Origin: Rhodopseudomonas palustris
Lineage (GTDB): Bacteria; Pseudomonadota; Alphaproteobacteria; Rhizobiales; Xanthobacteraceae
Length of the DNA stretch: 35,136 nt
Reading direction: 5' to 3'
Assembly (NCBI GenBank): GCA_016215605.1
Contig: JACRJB010000042.1
Span: forward strand, 1-35,136
In this document: positions 27,383 to 35,136 of the stretch, piece after piece
Layout of the letters: every line of letters begins with the position of its first letter
How positions within the stretch are numbered: the first letter of the stretch is position 1
The notes under the pieces: generated by a model
The model's input: only the letters and a program-made list of their open reading frames with translations
Database searches by the model: none
Told to the model about the DNA's origin: nothing
Translations under genes and position numbers: made by a program

Positions 27383-27398
27383 GAACTCGTTCCGAGTT
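27383..27398. promoter_or_regulatory. Palindrome just upstream of the UdgX start
   Basis: AACTCG-TTC-CGAGTT (27384-27398) is a perfect 6-3-6 dyad 11 bases before the start codon. Read as GAAC-N7-GAGT it is a 6-of-8 match to the alphaproteobacterial LexA site. It may be an operator or a leader hairpin. Confidence 0.35.
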
Positions 27399-27433
27399 GT
27401 TAGTTGCTTCAGACCGTGAGCGACATGCACTGC

Positions 27434-27539
27434 CCTCATCCTGAGGAGCCCCGGCGACGCCGGGGCGTCTCGAAGGATGGCCACGGGCGTGTGACCGCAT
27501 CCTTCGAGACGGCTGCTGCGCAGCCTCCTCAGGATGAGG
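27434..27539. repeat. Dispersed palindromic repeat, family E
   Basis: CCTCATCCTGAGGAGCC and GGCTGCTGCGCAGCCTCC with TCAGGATGAGG form the outer arms, and GTCTCGAAGGATG and CATCCTTCGAGAC the inner arms. It lies between the radical-SAM and UdgX genes. A fragment of the same family appears at 34997-35008. Confidence 0.75.
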
Positions 27540-27571
27540 CTGTGCTCGTATCAAGACCTCTCCATCCGCCC

Positions 27572-27652
27572 GTCATTGCGAGCGAAGCGAAGCAATCCAG
27601 AAGCGCGGTGCACGGCGCTGGATTGCTTCGTCGCTTCGCTCCTCGCAATGAC
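27572..27652. repeat. Dispersed palindromic repeat, family B, copy 3
   Basis: GTCATTGCGAGCGAAGCGAA at one end and CGCTCCTCGCAATGAC at the other, with AAGCAATCCAG and CTGGATTGCTT inside; inverted in orientation relative to the copies at 417 and 5005. It ends 8 bases before the radical-SAM stop codon. Confidence 0.8.
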
Positions 27653-27660
27653 GTTGATGA

Positions 27661-28911
27661 TCAAAACCCAAATCCCAATTGCTGCGCCTTCGGGCGAAAC
27701 CGCTCCGCCAGCCGCGCGCCGTCGAGCTGGTAGCTCGGCGGGCGGTGGTCGGGGAGAACGATGAAGGGCAGCGCCTTGTTCCTGGGGATGTGGAGTTTTG
27801 CCAGATCCGCGCTGCGGATCGCGCTGTGGCGCCGTGTATCGATGATGCGGTCGACCGCCTTGCGGCCGAAGCCGGGGACGCGCAGCAGGTCCTCGCGGCT
27901 GGCGCGGTTGACGTCGAGTGGGAAGCGGTCGCGGTGGCGCAGCGCCCAGGCGAGCTTCGGGTCCATCTCCAGCGACAGCATGCCGATCGAGGGATCGATG
28001 ATCTCCTGCGCGCCGAAGCCGTAGAACCGCATCAGCCAGTCGGCCTGATACAGCCGATGCTCGCGCACCAGCGGCGGCGCCTGCAGCGGCAGCGCGCGGC
28101 TGGCATCCGGGATCGGGCTGAACGCCGAGTAGTACACGCGCTTCAGATTATACGAGCCGTACAAATTGGCGCTGGTGTCCAGAATGGTCTGGTCGGTGGC
28201 GCTGTCGGCGCCGACGATCATCTGCGTACTTTGTCCCGCCGGCGCGAAGCGCGGCGGTTTGGCGCGGCTCGGCTGTTTGCGCGCCTGCGCCTTTGCCTCG
28301 GTCGCTTCATCCAGCCGCAACCGCAGCCGCCCCATGGTGCGGCGGATGGCGCGGACGTTTTTCTCCGGCGCCAGCGCCGCCAAACTCTGTTCCTCCGGCA
28401 CTTCGATGTTGATGCTGAGCCGGTCGGCGTAGCGGCCCGCCTTGGCGATCAGCGCGTCGTCGGCTTCCGGAATGGTCTTGAGGTGGATGTAGCCGCGGAA
28501 CTGATGCTCCTCCCGCAGCCGCCGCGCGACTTCTACGACCTGCTCCATCGTGTAGTCGGCGCTGCGGATGATGCCCGAGGACAGGAACAGCCCCTCGATG
28601 TAGTTGCGGCGATAGAAGTCGAGCGTCAGCTGCACCACCTCGTCGACGGTGAAGCGCGCCCGCGGCACGTTCGACGACGCGCGGTTGACGCAGTACAGGC
28701 AATCGTAATTGCAGGCATTGGTCAGCAGCACCTTCAAGAGCGAGATGCAGCGACCGTCCGGCGCGTAGGAATGGCAGATGCCCATGCCGGGCGCGGTCGA
28801 GCCCAGCCCACGGCCGTCCCGGCTGTCGCGTTTCTCCGTGCCGCTCGAGGCGCAGGAGGCGTCGTATTTCGCCGCATCCGCCAGGATGGCCAGCTTGCGC
28901 TGCACGTCCAT
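27661..28911 (-). CDS. Radical-SAM DNA repair/modification-associated protein with helix-hairpin-helix end (UdgX partner)
   Basis: A 416-residue radical S-adenosylmethionine protein. The [4Fe-4S] motif CNYDCLYC gives Cys67, Cys71 and Cys74 (CxxxCxxC). The C-terminal region has a helix-hairpin-helix, DVNRASREDLLRVPGFGRKA (about 334-353), typical of DNA-binding proteins. This matches the family of putative DNA modification or repair radical-SAM proteins linked to DUF4130-UDG fusions; its reaction is unknown. AAGGAG eight bases before the ATG at 28911 supports the start. It diverges from imuA, sharing 168 bases that contain the LexA box, so SOS control of this side is possible but not shown. Confidence 0.92.
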   Translation of the reverse strand: MDVQRKLAILADAAKYDASCASSGTEKRDSRDGRGLGSTAPGMGICHSYAPDGRCISLLKVLLTNACNYDCLYCVNRASSNVPRARFTVDEVVQLTLDFYRRNYIEGLFLSSGIIRSADYTMEQVVEVARRLREEHQFRGYIHLKTIPEADDALIAKAGRYADRLSINIEVPEEQSLAALAPEKNVRAIRRTMGRLRLRLDEATEAKAQARKQPSRAKPPRFAPAGQSTQMIVGADSATDQTILDTSANLYGSYNLKRVYYSAFSPIPDASRALPLQAPPLVREHRLYQADWLMRFYGFGAQEIIDPSIGMLSLEMDPKLAWALRHRDRFPLDVNRASREDLLRVPGFGRKAVDRIIDTRRHSAIRSADLAKLHIPRNKALPFIVLPDHRPPSYQLDGARLAERFRPKAQQLGFGF

Positions 28912-28974
28912 GCTTGGAATCTCCTTGATTCAACTCGTGAAAAAATTTGCCGCCGGACCTCGTGGCAATCCCGA

Positions 28975-29019
28975 TTGACTCCCCAGCACGCTAGGGCTTT
29001 ATTAGAACATATCATGAAC
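28975..29019 (+). promoter_or_regulatory. SOS promoter of imuA-imuB-dnaE2 with LexA box
   Basis: GAAC (29005-29008), seven bases, GAAC (29016-29019) is an exact match to the alphaproteobacterial LexA operator. A TTGACT (28975-28980) with TTTATT 17 bases on (28998-29003) forms the promoter, so the LexA site covers the start point. The box ends 60 bases before imuA and begins 93 bases upstream of the divergent radical-SAM gene. Confidence 0.88.
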
Positions 29020-29079
29020 AAATGAGCCGGCAACGGGTTCACTGAATCTCGAAAACGGCAACCGAAAAGGAGCGGCGCC

Positions 29080-29865
29080 ATGACCAGCGCGCGCCTCGAC
29101 ACGCTTGCGCGCCTGCAGGGCGCCATCGACCGGCTCGAAAGCGGGACGGCCGAGACGCTGCGCCGCGTGCCGCTCGGCCATGCCGAGGCCGACTCCGTGC
29201 TGCACGGCGGGCTGGTGCAGGGGGCGCTGCATGAAGTGTTTTGCGACGGCCATCACAGCGCGGCGGCGACCGGCTTCGCCGCCGGCGTGGCGCGGCTGCT
29301 GGCCGATCAGCGCTACCTGCTGTGGATCCGCCAGGATTTTTCCGCGCGCGAGAACGGCGAGCTGGCGATGGAAGGTTTTGCCGAGCTCGGGCTCGATCCG
29401 CGCCGCCTGGTGATGGTGTGCGCCCACGACGCCGACAGCGCGCTGCGCGCCGCCGCCGATGCGCTCGGCTGTAACGGCCTCGGCGCGGTGATCACCGAGC
29501 TGTGGGGCGAGACCCGCAGCTTCGATCAGGTCGCGTCGCGAAAACTGACGCTGGCGGCGCAGGACAGCGGCGTCACCGCGTTGATGCTGCGCATCGCCGC
29601 GGCGCCGCAGGCCTCGACCGCGGAGACGCGCTGGATGGTGCGCGCGGCGCATTCGCCGCCGAGCGAGGACTGGGGCGCGCCGGTGCTCGAGACGTCGCTC
29701 ATCCGCAATCGTCACGGCCAGACCGGCCGTTGGATCATGGAATGGAATTGTGATGCGTGCCAGTTCCGTGAACCGCAGACGCATTCTCGGCCTGTGGCTG
29801 CCGAGGTTGCCGACCGATCGGTTCGAACGTCAGGCATCAGCGCCGAACGCCTGCTCGCCGGCTGA
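29080..29865 (+). CDS. imuA: ImuA, RecA-like mutasome protein
   Basis: First gene of the SOS mutagenesis cassette; 261 residues. It resembles RecA-type folds but lacks a Walker A loop: the equivalent segment reads EVFCDGHHSAAATGFAAGVA (about 52-71), with no GKT/GKS. In this family ImuA supports ImuB and DnaE2 in damage-induced error-prone synthesis. The ATG at 29080 follows AAGGAG at eight bases. Its 3' end overlaps imuB by more than 100 bases in another frame, so the C-terminal 38 residues are read from DNA that also encodes the ImuB start. Confidence 0.92.
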   Translation: MTSARLDTLARLQGAIDRLESGTAETLRRVPLGHAEADSVLHGGLVQGALHEVFCDGHHSAAATGFAAGVARLLADQRYLLWIRQDFSARENGELAMEGFAELGLDPRRLVMVCAHDADSALRAAADALGCNGLGAVITELWGETRSFDQVASRKLTLAAQDSGVTALMLRIAAAPQASTAETRWMVRAAHSPPSEDWGAPVLETSLIRNRHGQTGRWIMEWNCDACQFREPQTHSRPVAAEVADRSVRTSGISAERLLAG

Positions 29866-31351
29866 GGCGCCGCGCCCGCCACGCGTGGTCGCCGCCAAGC
29901 GCGACAATGCGCTGGTGGTGGTCGCCTGCGACGCGCGCGCCAGCCGGGGCGGCGTGCTGCCCGGCATGCCGCTCGCCACCGTGCGGGCGATGCATCCGGC
30001 GGTCGACGTCATCGACCACGATCCGCACGCCGACAGCGTGCTGCTGAATGCGATCGCCGATTGGTGCGACCGCTTCACCCCGCTGGTGGCGCTCGACGGC
30101 GCCGACGGGTTGTTGCTCGATATCACCGGCTGCGCGCATCTGTTCGGCGACGAGGCGCGCCTACTCGATACGCTGATCGCCGCGCTGACACGCCAGGGTT
30201 TCGAGGTGAGCGCGGCGATCGCCGGCACAGCGGTGGCGGCGCGAGCACTCACCCGCGGTGCGCCGCGCAGCATCGTCGCGCCGGGCGAGGAGGCGAGGGC
30301 GGTGGCGCCGCTGCACGTGGCGGCGCTCGGCGTCGATGAGGCGATCGTGCGCGGCCTGCGCCGCGCCGGGCTCAAGACCATCGGCGAGGTGCTGGCGCGG
30401 CAATCGGCCGAACTCGCCGCGCGGTTCGGCGAAGGCTTCGTCGCGGTGCTGCGCCAGGCCACCGGCGACGACGATGCGCCGATCTCGCCGCGGCGGCCGG
30501 CACCGGACTATTTGATCGACAAGCGCTTCCCCGAGCCGATCGCCACCCTTGAGGTGATCCTGCCGACGCTGCTGGGCCTGGCCAAGCTGCTGATCGCCGC
30601 GATGGAGCGGAGCGGCAAGGGCGCACGGCAACTCGTCGCCAGCTTCTTCCGCAGCGACGGCGCGGTGCGCCGCATCAGCGTCGAAACCGGGCAGCCGGTG
30701 ACGCGCGTCGACGTGGTGCAGCGGCTGTTCGCCGAGAAGCTGGGTGCGCTCGCCGATCCGCTCGATCCCGGCTTCGGCTACGATCTGATCCGGCTCGCCG
30801 CCAGCGTCAGCGTGCCCACCAGCGAGGCGCAGCGCGGCTTCGACACCAATGCGCATCAGGCCGAGGACGTCGCCTTGCTGGCCGATACGCTGGCGGCTCG
30901 GCTCGGTGCGCGGCGCGTCGTGCGCTATCTGCCGCAGGACACGCATATTCCCGAGCGCGTCGCGTTGGCCGTGCCGGTGCAGCATTGTCCGCCGGACGCC
31001 GGCGATGCGCCGTGGCCGGCGCGCGCCGACATCCCGCCGCTGCGGCCGTTGCGATTGCTGCAACAGCCCGAGCCGATCGAGGTGCTGGCCGGCGTGCCGG
31101 ACGGCCCGCCGGCGCAGTTCGTCTGGCGCCGCGTCACCCACCGCGTCGCCCGCGCCGAAGGCCCGGAACGCATCGCGGCCGAATGGTGGCGCGCCGCCGA
31201 GCCCGGCCTGACCCGCGATTACTTCCGCATCGAGGACGAGTCCGGCGCGCGGTTCTGGTTGTACCGCGACGGGCTGTACAACGTCGAGGTGACGCCGCAG
31301 CCCGACGGCAGCGACCCGCTGCGTTGGTACATGCATGGGCTGTTCGCTTAG
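29753..31351 (+). CDS. imuB: ImuB, catalytically inactive Y-family polymerase-like protein
   Basis: Adaptor of the mutasome that in Caulobacter and mycobacteria links DnaE2 to the sliding clamp. From ATG 29753 it has 532 residues; a GTG three bases earlier is possible, but GGA six bases before the ATG favours the latter. Homology to Y-family polymerases is clear (for example CDARASRGGVLPGMPLATVRA near 60-80 and LDGADGLLLDITGCAHLFGD near 113-132). The N-terminal acidic residues of active enzymes are replaced (LGLWLPRLPTDRFER), so it should not polymerise. It overlaps imuA at its start and lies 9 bases before dnaE2, one coupled operon. Confidence 0.92.
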   Translation: MRASSVNRRRILGLWLPRLPTDRFERQASAPNACSPAEAPRPPRVVAAKRDNALVVVACDARASRGGVLPGMPLATVRAMHPAVDVIDHDPHADSVLLNAIADWCDRFTPLVALDGADGLLLDITGCAHLFGDEARLLDTLIAALTRQGFEVSAAIAGTAVAARALTRGAPRSIVAPGEEARAVAPLHVAALGVDEAIVRGLRRAGLKTIGEVLARQSAELAARFGEGFVAVLRQATGDDDAPISPRRPAPDYLIDKRFPEPIATLEVILPTLLGLAKLLIAAMERSGKGARQLVASFFRSDGAVRRISVETGQPVTRVDVVQRLFAEKLGALADPLDPGFGYDLIRLAASVSVPTSEAQRGFDTNAHQAEDVALLADTLAARLGARRVVRYLPQDTHIPERVALAVPVQHCPPDAGDAPWPARADIPPLRPLRLLQQPEPIEVLAGVPDGPPAQFVWRRVTHRVARAEGPERIAAEWWRAAEPGLTRDYFRIEDESGARFWLYRDGLYNVEVTPQPDGSDPLRWYMHGLFA

Positions 31352-31360
31352 GAGCGTAGG

Positions 31361-34300
31361 ATGAGCATCCCGCGCTACGCCGAGATCGGCGTCACCACCA
31401 ATTTCTCGTTTCTCGAAGGCGGCTCGCATCCGCAGGACTATGTGCGCCAGGCCGGCGCCCTCGGCCTCGATGCGATCGGCATCGCCGACCGCAATACGCT
31501 GGCCGGCGTGGTCCGGGCCTATGTCGAACTCGACAACAAGGAGCTGATCCACAAGCCCAAGCTGCTGATCGGCACGCGGCTGTGCTTTGTCGACGGCACG
31601 CCGGATCTGCTCGCCTATCCGACCGACCGCGCCGCCTACGGCCGCCTCTGCCGCCTGCTCAGCACCGGCAAGCTACGCGCCGAGAAGGGCGAGTGTCATC
31701 TGACGTTGGCGGATTTGGAAGCGTTCATCGACGAAGCGCCGACGATCATCGATCGGCCTTCGGCGACTATCCACCAGCTTTCTACTTCCACCCTTCAGCC
31801 TTCCGCCTCCATCCACCACCTCCCCACGCCGTCATGGCCGGGCTTGACCCGGGCATCCACGCCCACAAGCAAGGCCGTGCTGGTGTCCGTGGATGCCCGG
31901 GTCAAGCCCGGGCATGACGAGGGGAAACGTAAGGACAGCAATTCGCAAATCCTATTAGTCCTGATGCCGTCCTATCGCTTCCAGACCAAGACGATCGCAA
32001 CCGCACTGGCCCGTCTCACCGCCCTCAACGCCGGCGCCGTCTGGCTCGGCCTCGCGCCCTATTATCGCGGTGACGACAAGCGCCGTCTCGATCGGTTGCG
32101 CGGCGTCGCCGCGGCAGCGCGCGTGCCATGTATCGCCACCAACGACGTGCTGTATCACCATCCGGCGCGGCGGGCGTTGCAGGACGTGCTGACTTGCGTG
32201 CGCGAGAAGACCACGATCGACAAGATCGGGCGCCGGCTCGAAGCCAATGCCGAGCGTCATCTCAAGCCCGCGGCCGAGATGGAGCGGCTGTTCCGCGCCG
32301 ATCCCGACGCCATCGCCGAGACGCTGCGCTTCGCGTCAAAGATCGAGTTTTCACTCGATCAGCTCAAGTATCAATATCCCGACGAGCCGGTGCCGCCCGG
32401 CAAGACGGCGCAGCGTCATCTCGAGGACCTGACCTGGGCCGGCGCACATAAATGCTTCCCGAAGGGGATTGCGCCGCGCACCAGGAAGGTGCTGCACAAG
32501 GAGCTGCGGCTGATCCGCAAGCTACGCTACGCGCATTATTTCCTCACCGTGCACGACATCGTGCAGTTCGCGCGGTCGCAGAACATCCTGTGCCAGGGCC
32601 GCGGCTCGGCGGCGAACTCGGCGGTGTGCTACGTGCTCGGCGTCACCGCGGTGAATCCGACCGAGGTCGACCTGTTGTTCGAGCGCTTCATCTCCAAGGA
32701 GCGGCTGGAGCCGCCGGACATCGACGTCGATTTCGAGCACATCCGGCGCGAGGAGGTGATGCAATATGTCTATCGCCGCTACGGCCGCCACCGCGCCGCG
32801 ATCGTCGCCACCGTCATTCACTATCGGCCGCGCTCGGCGATCCGCGACGTCGGCAAGGCGCTCGGGCTGACCGAGGACGTCACCGCGGCGCTCGCCGATA
32901 CGGTGTGGGGCAGCTGGGGCAAGGGCCTCAACGAGATGCAGGTCAAGCAGGCCGGGCTCGATCCGGCCAATCCGATGATCGCGCTGGCGGTCGAACTCGC
33001 CACCGAACTGATCGAGTTTCCGCGGCATCTGTCACAGCATGTCGGCGGCTACGTGCTGACGCAGGATCGGCTCGACAGCTACGTGCCGGTCGGCAACGCC
33101 GCGATGGTGGACCGTACCTTCATCGAATGGGACAAGGACGATATCGACGCGTTGAAGATGATGAAGGTCGACGTGCTGGCGCTCGGCATGCTGACCTGCA
33201 TCCGCAAATGCTTCGACCTGATCGACGCGCACAAGGCCGAGCGCTGGACGCTCGCCAGCCTGCCGCGCGAGGTGCCCGAAGTCTACGACATGCTGTGCCG
33301 CGGCGAGTCGCTCGGCGTGTTCCAGGTTGAAAGCCGCGCGCAGATGAACATGCTGCCGCGGCTGAAGCCGCGACGGTTCTACGATCTCGTCATCGAGGTC
33401 GCGATCGTGCGCCCCGGCCCGATCCAGGGCGACATGGTGCATCCCTATCTGCGCCGTCGCAACAGGCAGGAGCGGGTCGCCTATCCGTCGCCGTCGCCGC
33501 AACACGGCGACAAGGACGAACTCCGCAAGGTGCTGCACAAGACGCTCGGCGTGCCGCTGTTTCAGGAGCAGGCGATGCGCATCGCCATCGAGGCGGCGAA
33601 GTTCACGCCAGAGCAGGCCAACGGCCTGCGCCGCGCCATGGCGACGTTTCGCAATGTCGGCACCATCGGCAAGTTTGAATCCATGATGGTCGAGAACATG
33701 GTGGCGCGCGGCTATGAGCGCGCCTTCGCGCAAAACTGCTTCGAGCAGATCAAGGGCTTCGGCTCCTACGGCTTTCCCGAAAGCCACGCCGCGAGCTTCG
33801 CGCAGCTGGTCTATGCGTCGTCATGGCTCAAGCACGTCCATCCCGACGCGTTCTGCTGCGCGCTGCTCAACTCACAGCCGATGGGCTTCTACGCGCCGGC
33901 GCAGATCGTCGGCGATGCGCGCACCAACAAGGTCGAGGTGCGGCCGGTCGACGTCTCGTTCAGCGCGGGCCAGTGCACGCTGGAGGAGCGTTGCGGCGCA
34001 TATCACGCGGTGCGGCTCGGCTTCCGCATGATCGACGGTTTTCGCTGGGCCGATCCGGACGAGGAGCGGGTGCGGCGCGAGGCCGGCGAGCCGCCGAGCG
34101 ACGATTGGGCGGCGCGCATCGTCGCGGCGCGGGCGAGGGGGGCTTTCACCTCGCTGGAGCAGTTCGCCCGCATCACCGCGCTGCCGAAGCGCGCGCTGAT
34201 CCTGCTCGCCGATGCCGACGCCTTCCGCTCGCTCGGGCTCGATCGCCGCGCCGCGCTGTGGGCAGTGCGACGCTTGCCCGACGACGTGCCGTTGCCGCTG

Positions 34301-34942
34301 TTCGAAGCGGCGCGCGCGCAAGAGCAGCAGGACGAACACGCCGCGCCGTTGCCTGTGATGCCGATGGCCGAGCACGTCGTCGCCGATTATCAGACGGTGC
34401 GGCTGTCGCTGAAGGGCCACCCGATGGAGTTTCTGCGCGCGCTGTTCGCGGCCGAGCGGGTGGTGACGTGTCGCAGCGTCTCGGAAACACGAAGTAACAA
34501 TCGCCATGCGCGCTGTGCCGGCGTCGTGCTGGTGCGGCAACGGCCGGGCAGCGCCAAGGGCGTGATCTTCATGACCATCGAGGACGAGACCGGCATCGCC
34601 AACATCGTGGTGTGGCCGGCGGTGATGGAGAAGTTTCGGAAAGAGGTGATGGGCGCCCGCCTGGTGCTGGTCGAGGGCAAGGTCCAGGCGAGCCCGGAAG
34701 GCGTCGTGCATCTCGTCGCCGAGCGGCTGATCGATCGCAGCCATGAGATGAGCCGCCTCGCCGACGGCCTGGTCCGCCCCGCGCTGCCGGACGGCGCCGA
34801 CCTCTACGAGCCGCTGACCTCCGAGAAGCCCGGCTACGAAGCCCTCAACGGCGACCGCCGTGACACCCCCGACGCCCCCGCTCAGCGCCATCGCCACCCC
34901 CGCGACGTCCGCATCCTGCCGCCGTCAAGGGATTTTCACTAG
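31361..34942 (+). CDS. dnaE2: Error-prone DNA polymerase III alpha subunit DnaE2, with in-frame insertion
   Basis: The translesion polymerase of the SOS mutasome; 1193 residues, longer than the roughly 1050-1100 usual. The N-terminal PHP domain opens with TTNFSFLEGGSHPQDYV (12-28). The catalytic aspartates are in PDIDVDFEH (Asp453, Asp455, Asp457 region) and the VDVLALGML segment that follows. The C terminus has the OB domain (VEGKVQASPEGVVHLVAERL) and the typical end HPRDVRILPPSRDFH. AGGAG seven bases before ATG 31361 is clear. Residues about 131-196 are foreign-looking: Ser/Thr/Pro-rich, different codon use, and encoding the family D palindrome, yet the frame stays open. The insert lies in the PHP domain, away from the polymerase site, so the enzyme may still work. 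Confidence 0.94.
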   Translation: MSIPRYAEIGVTTNFSFLEGGSHPQDYVRQAGALGLDAIGIADRNTLAGVVRAYVELDNKELIHKPKLLIGTRLCFVDGTPDLLAYPTDRAAYGRLCRLLSTGKLRAEKGECHLTLADLEAFIDEAPTIIDRPSATIHQLSTSTLQPSASIHHLPTPSWPGLTRASTPTSKAVLVSVDARVKPGHDEGKRKDSNSQILLVLMPSYRFQTKTIATALARLTALNAGAVWLGLAPYYRGDDKRRLDRLRGVAAAARVPCIATNDVLYHHPARRALQDVLTCVREKTTIDKIGRRLEANAERHLKPAAEMERLFRADPDAIAETLRFASKIEFSLDQLKYQYPDEPVPPGKTAQRHLEDLTWAGAHKCFPKGIAPRTRKVLHKELRLIRKLRYAHYFLTVHDIVQFARSQNILCQGRGSAANSAVCYVLGVTAVNPTEVDLLFERFISKERLEPPDIDVDFEHIRREEVMQYVYRRYGRHRAAIVATVIHYRPRSAIRDVGKALGLTEDVTAALADTVWGSWGKGLNEMQVKQAGLDPANPMIALAVELATELIEFPRHLSQHVGGYVLTQDRLDSYVPVGNAAMVDRTFIEWDKDDIDALKMMKVDVLALGMLTCIRKCFDLIDAHKAERWTLASLPREVPEVYDMLCRGESLGVFQVESRAQMNMLPRLKPRRFYDLVIEVAIVRPGPIQGDMVHPYLRRRNRQERVAYPSPSPQHGDKDELRKVLHKTLGVPLFQEQAMRIAIEAAKFTPEQANGLRRAMATFRNVGTIGKFESMMVENMVARGYERAFAQNCFEQIKGFGSYGFPESHAASFAQLVYASSWLKHVHPDAFCCALLNSQPMGFYAPAQIVGDARTNKVEVRPVDVSFSAGQCTLEERCGAYHAVRLGFRMIDGFRWADPDEERVRREAGEPPSDDWAARIVAARARGAFTSLEQFARITALPKRALILLADADAFRSLGLDRRAALWAVRRLPDDVPLPLFEAARAQEQQDEHAAPLPVMPMAEHVVADYQTVRLSLKGHPMEFLRALFAAERVVTCRSVSETRSNNRHARCAGVVLVRQRPGSAKGVIFMTIEDETGIANIVVWPAVMEKFRKEVMGARLVLVEGKVQASPEGVVHLVAERLIDRSHEMSRLADGLVRPALPDGADLYEPLTSEKPGYEALNGDRRDTPDAPAQRHRHPRDVRILPPSRDFH
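31831..31918. repeat. Family D palindromic repeat inside dnaE2
   Basis: Two 30-base arms (31831-31860 and 31889-31918) are reverse complements at 29 of 30 positions, separated by 28 bases. Key core CCCGGGTCAAGCCCGGGCAT. The same family is intergenic at 166-197 and 22540-22611. Here it is translated, giving PSWPGLTRAS and DARVKPGHDE. Confidence 0.85.
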
Positions 34943-34996
34943 AGGAGCGCTTGATCGATTGATTGAAGCGATACGGCCTTCCCAGAGGCACTGTCT

Positions 34997-35008
34997 CCTC
35001 ATCCTGAG
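34997..35008. repeat. Fragment of family E repeat next to a sequence discontinuity
   Basis: CCTCATCCTGAG matches the start of the element at 27434, then the match stops and AGCCTGTGAATCTTCTG begins, with AT-richer sequence following. This may be where a mobile element entered. The 34943-35084 gap otherwise holds no gene. Confidence 0.4.
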
Positions 35009-35084
35009 AGCCTGTGAATCTTCTGTTTTTCGCCGCGATTTGCAGTGACGCTTGTCGGATGGTGATTCTTGGCGAGAGGCACGC

Positions 35085-35136
35085 ATGGGCGCTGATGATC
35101 TGTTCGGAGACCTGCCGGAAGTGGCCATGCCGGGCG
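35085..35136 (+). CDS. 5' end of an unidentified gene running off the right edge
   Basis: ATG 35085 has GAGAGG seven bases upstream and opens a frame to the window edge (MGADDLFGDLPEVAMPG). I do not recognise it. The possible insertion junction upstream at about 35009 hints at a transposase, but seventeen residues cannot establish that. Confidence 0.5.
   Translation, partial: MGADDLFGDLPEVAMPG

Noticed and set aside
27373-27660. CRISPR-like array between UdgX and the radical-SAM gene
   Set aside because: The repeats are two different single palindromic elements, with no regular repeat-spacer pattern.
31361-34942. dnaE2 as a pseudogene because of the repeat insertion
   Set aside because: The reading frame is continuous, catalytic aspartates and the C-terminal end are intact, and the insert lies in the PHP domain only.

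Overview
The window is GC-rich alphaproteobacterial DNA. Gene content and order strongly suggest a Rhodopseudomonas palustris-type photosynthetic bacterium. Two things point there: a p-coumarate (phenylpropenoid) cluster in the order pobA / tarPQM / DUF3237 / couAB / thioesterase / couP / diguanylate cyclase / permease-ATPase operon / couR, and the SOS mutasome imuA-imuB-dnaE2 behind an alphaproteobacterial LexA box. This assignment is from memory of family and gene order; no database search was run.

Region 1 (about 0.5-15.9 kb) takes up and degrades hydroxycinnamates. A TRAP transporter (TarPQM) and an ABC transporter (CouP plus a LivH, fused LivM-LivG and LivF set) bring in the aromatic acid. 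CouB makes the CoA thioester and CouA hydrates and cleaves it to the aldehyde plus acetyl-CoA. A 4-hydroxybenzoyl-CoA thioesterase-like protein and PobA (4-hydroxybenzoate to protocatechuate) handle the benzoate level. CouR, a MarR-family repressor, lies at the end. A 15-bp perfect dyad, GTTATA-N3-TATAAC, occurs before tarP and before couA, with a weaker copy between livH and couR, so one local regulon probably covers uptake, catabolism and the repressor itself. No aldehyde dehydrogenase for the intermediate is present here.

Region 2 (about 10.8-22.5 kb) is rich in signalling: a small membrane GGDEF protein inside the cou cluster, an MHYT-PAS-GGDEF-EAL protein, a Kef-type cation/proton antiporter, a DUF3124 lipobox-free exported protein, and a membrane adenylate cyclase whose periplasmic sensor carries one c-type heme motif (CVACH). 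A MOFRL-type glycerate 2-kinase and an orphan ABC solute-binding protein follow.

Region 3 (about 25.9-35 kb) is a DNA-repair and mutagenesis island. On the minus strand are a radical-SAM protein and a DUF4130-UdgX fusion; on the plus strand are imuA, imuB and dnaE2 under a perfect GAAC-N7-GAAC LexA box. dnaE2 contains an in-frame insertion of about 66 codons carrying a 30-bp inverted repeat that belongs to a dispersed palindromic family found elsewhere in the window.

At least five families of dispersed palindromic repeats (called A to E here) fill nearly every intergenic space. The window ends just inside an unidentified gene that may belong to an insertion sequence.
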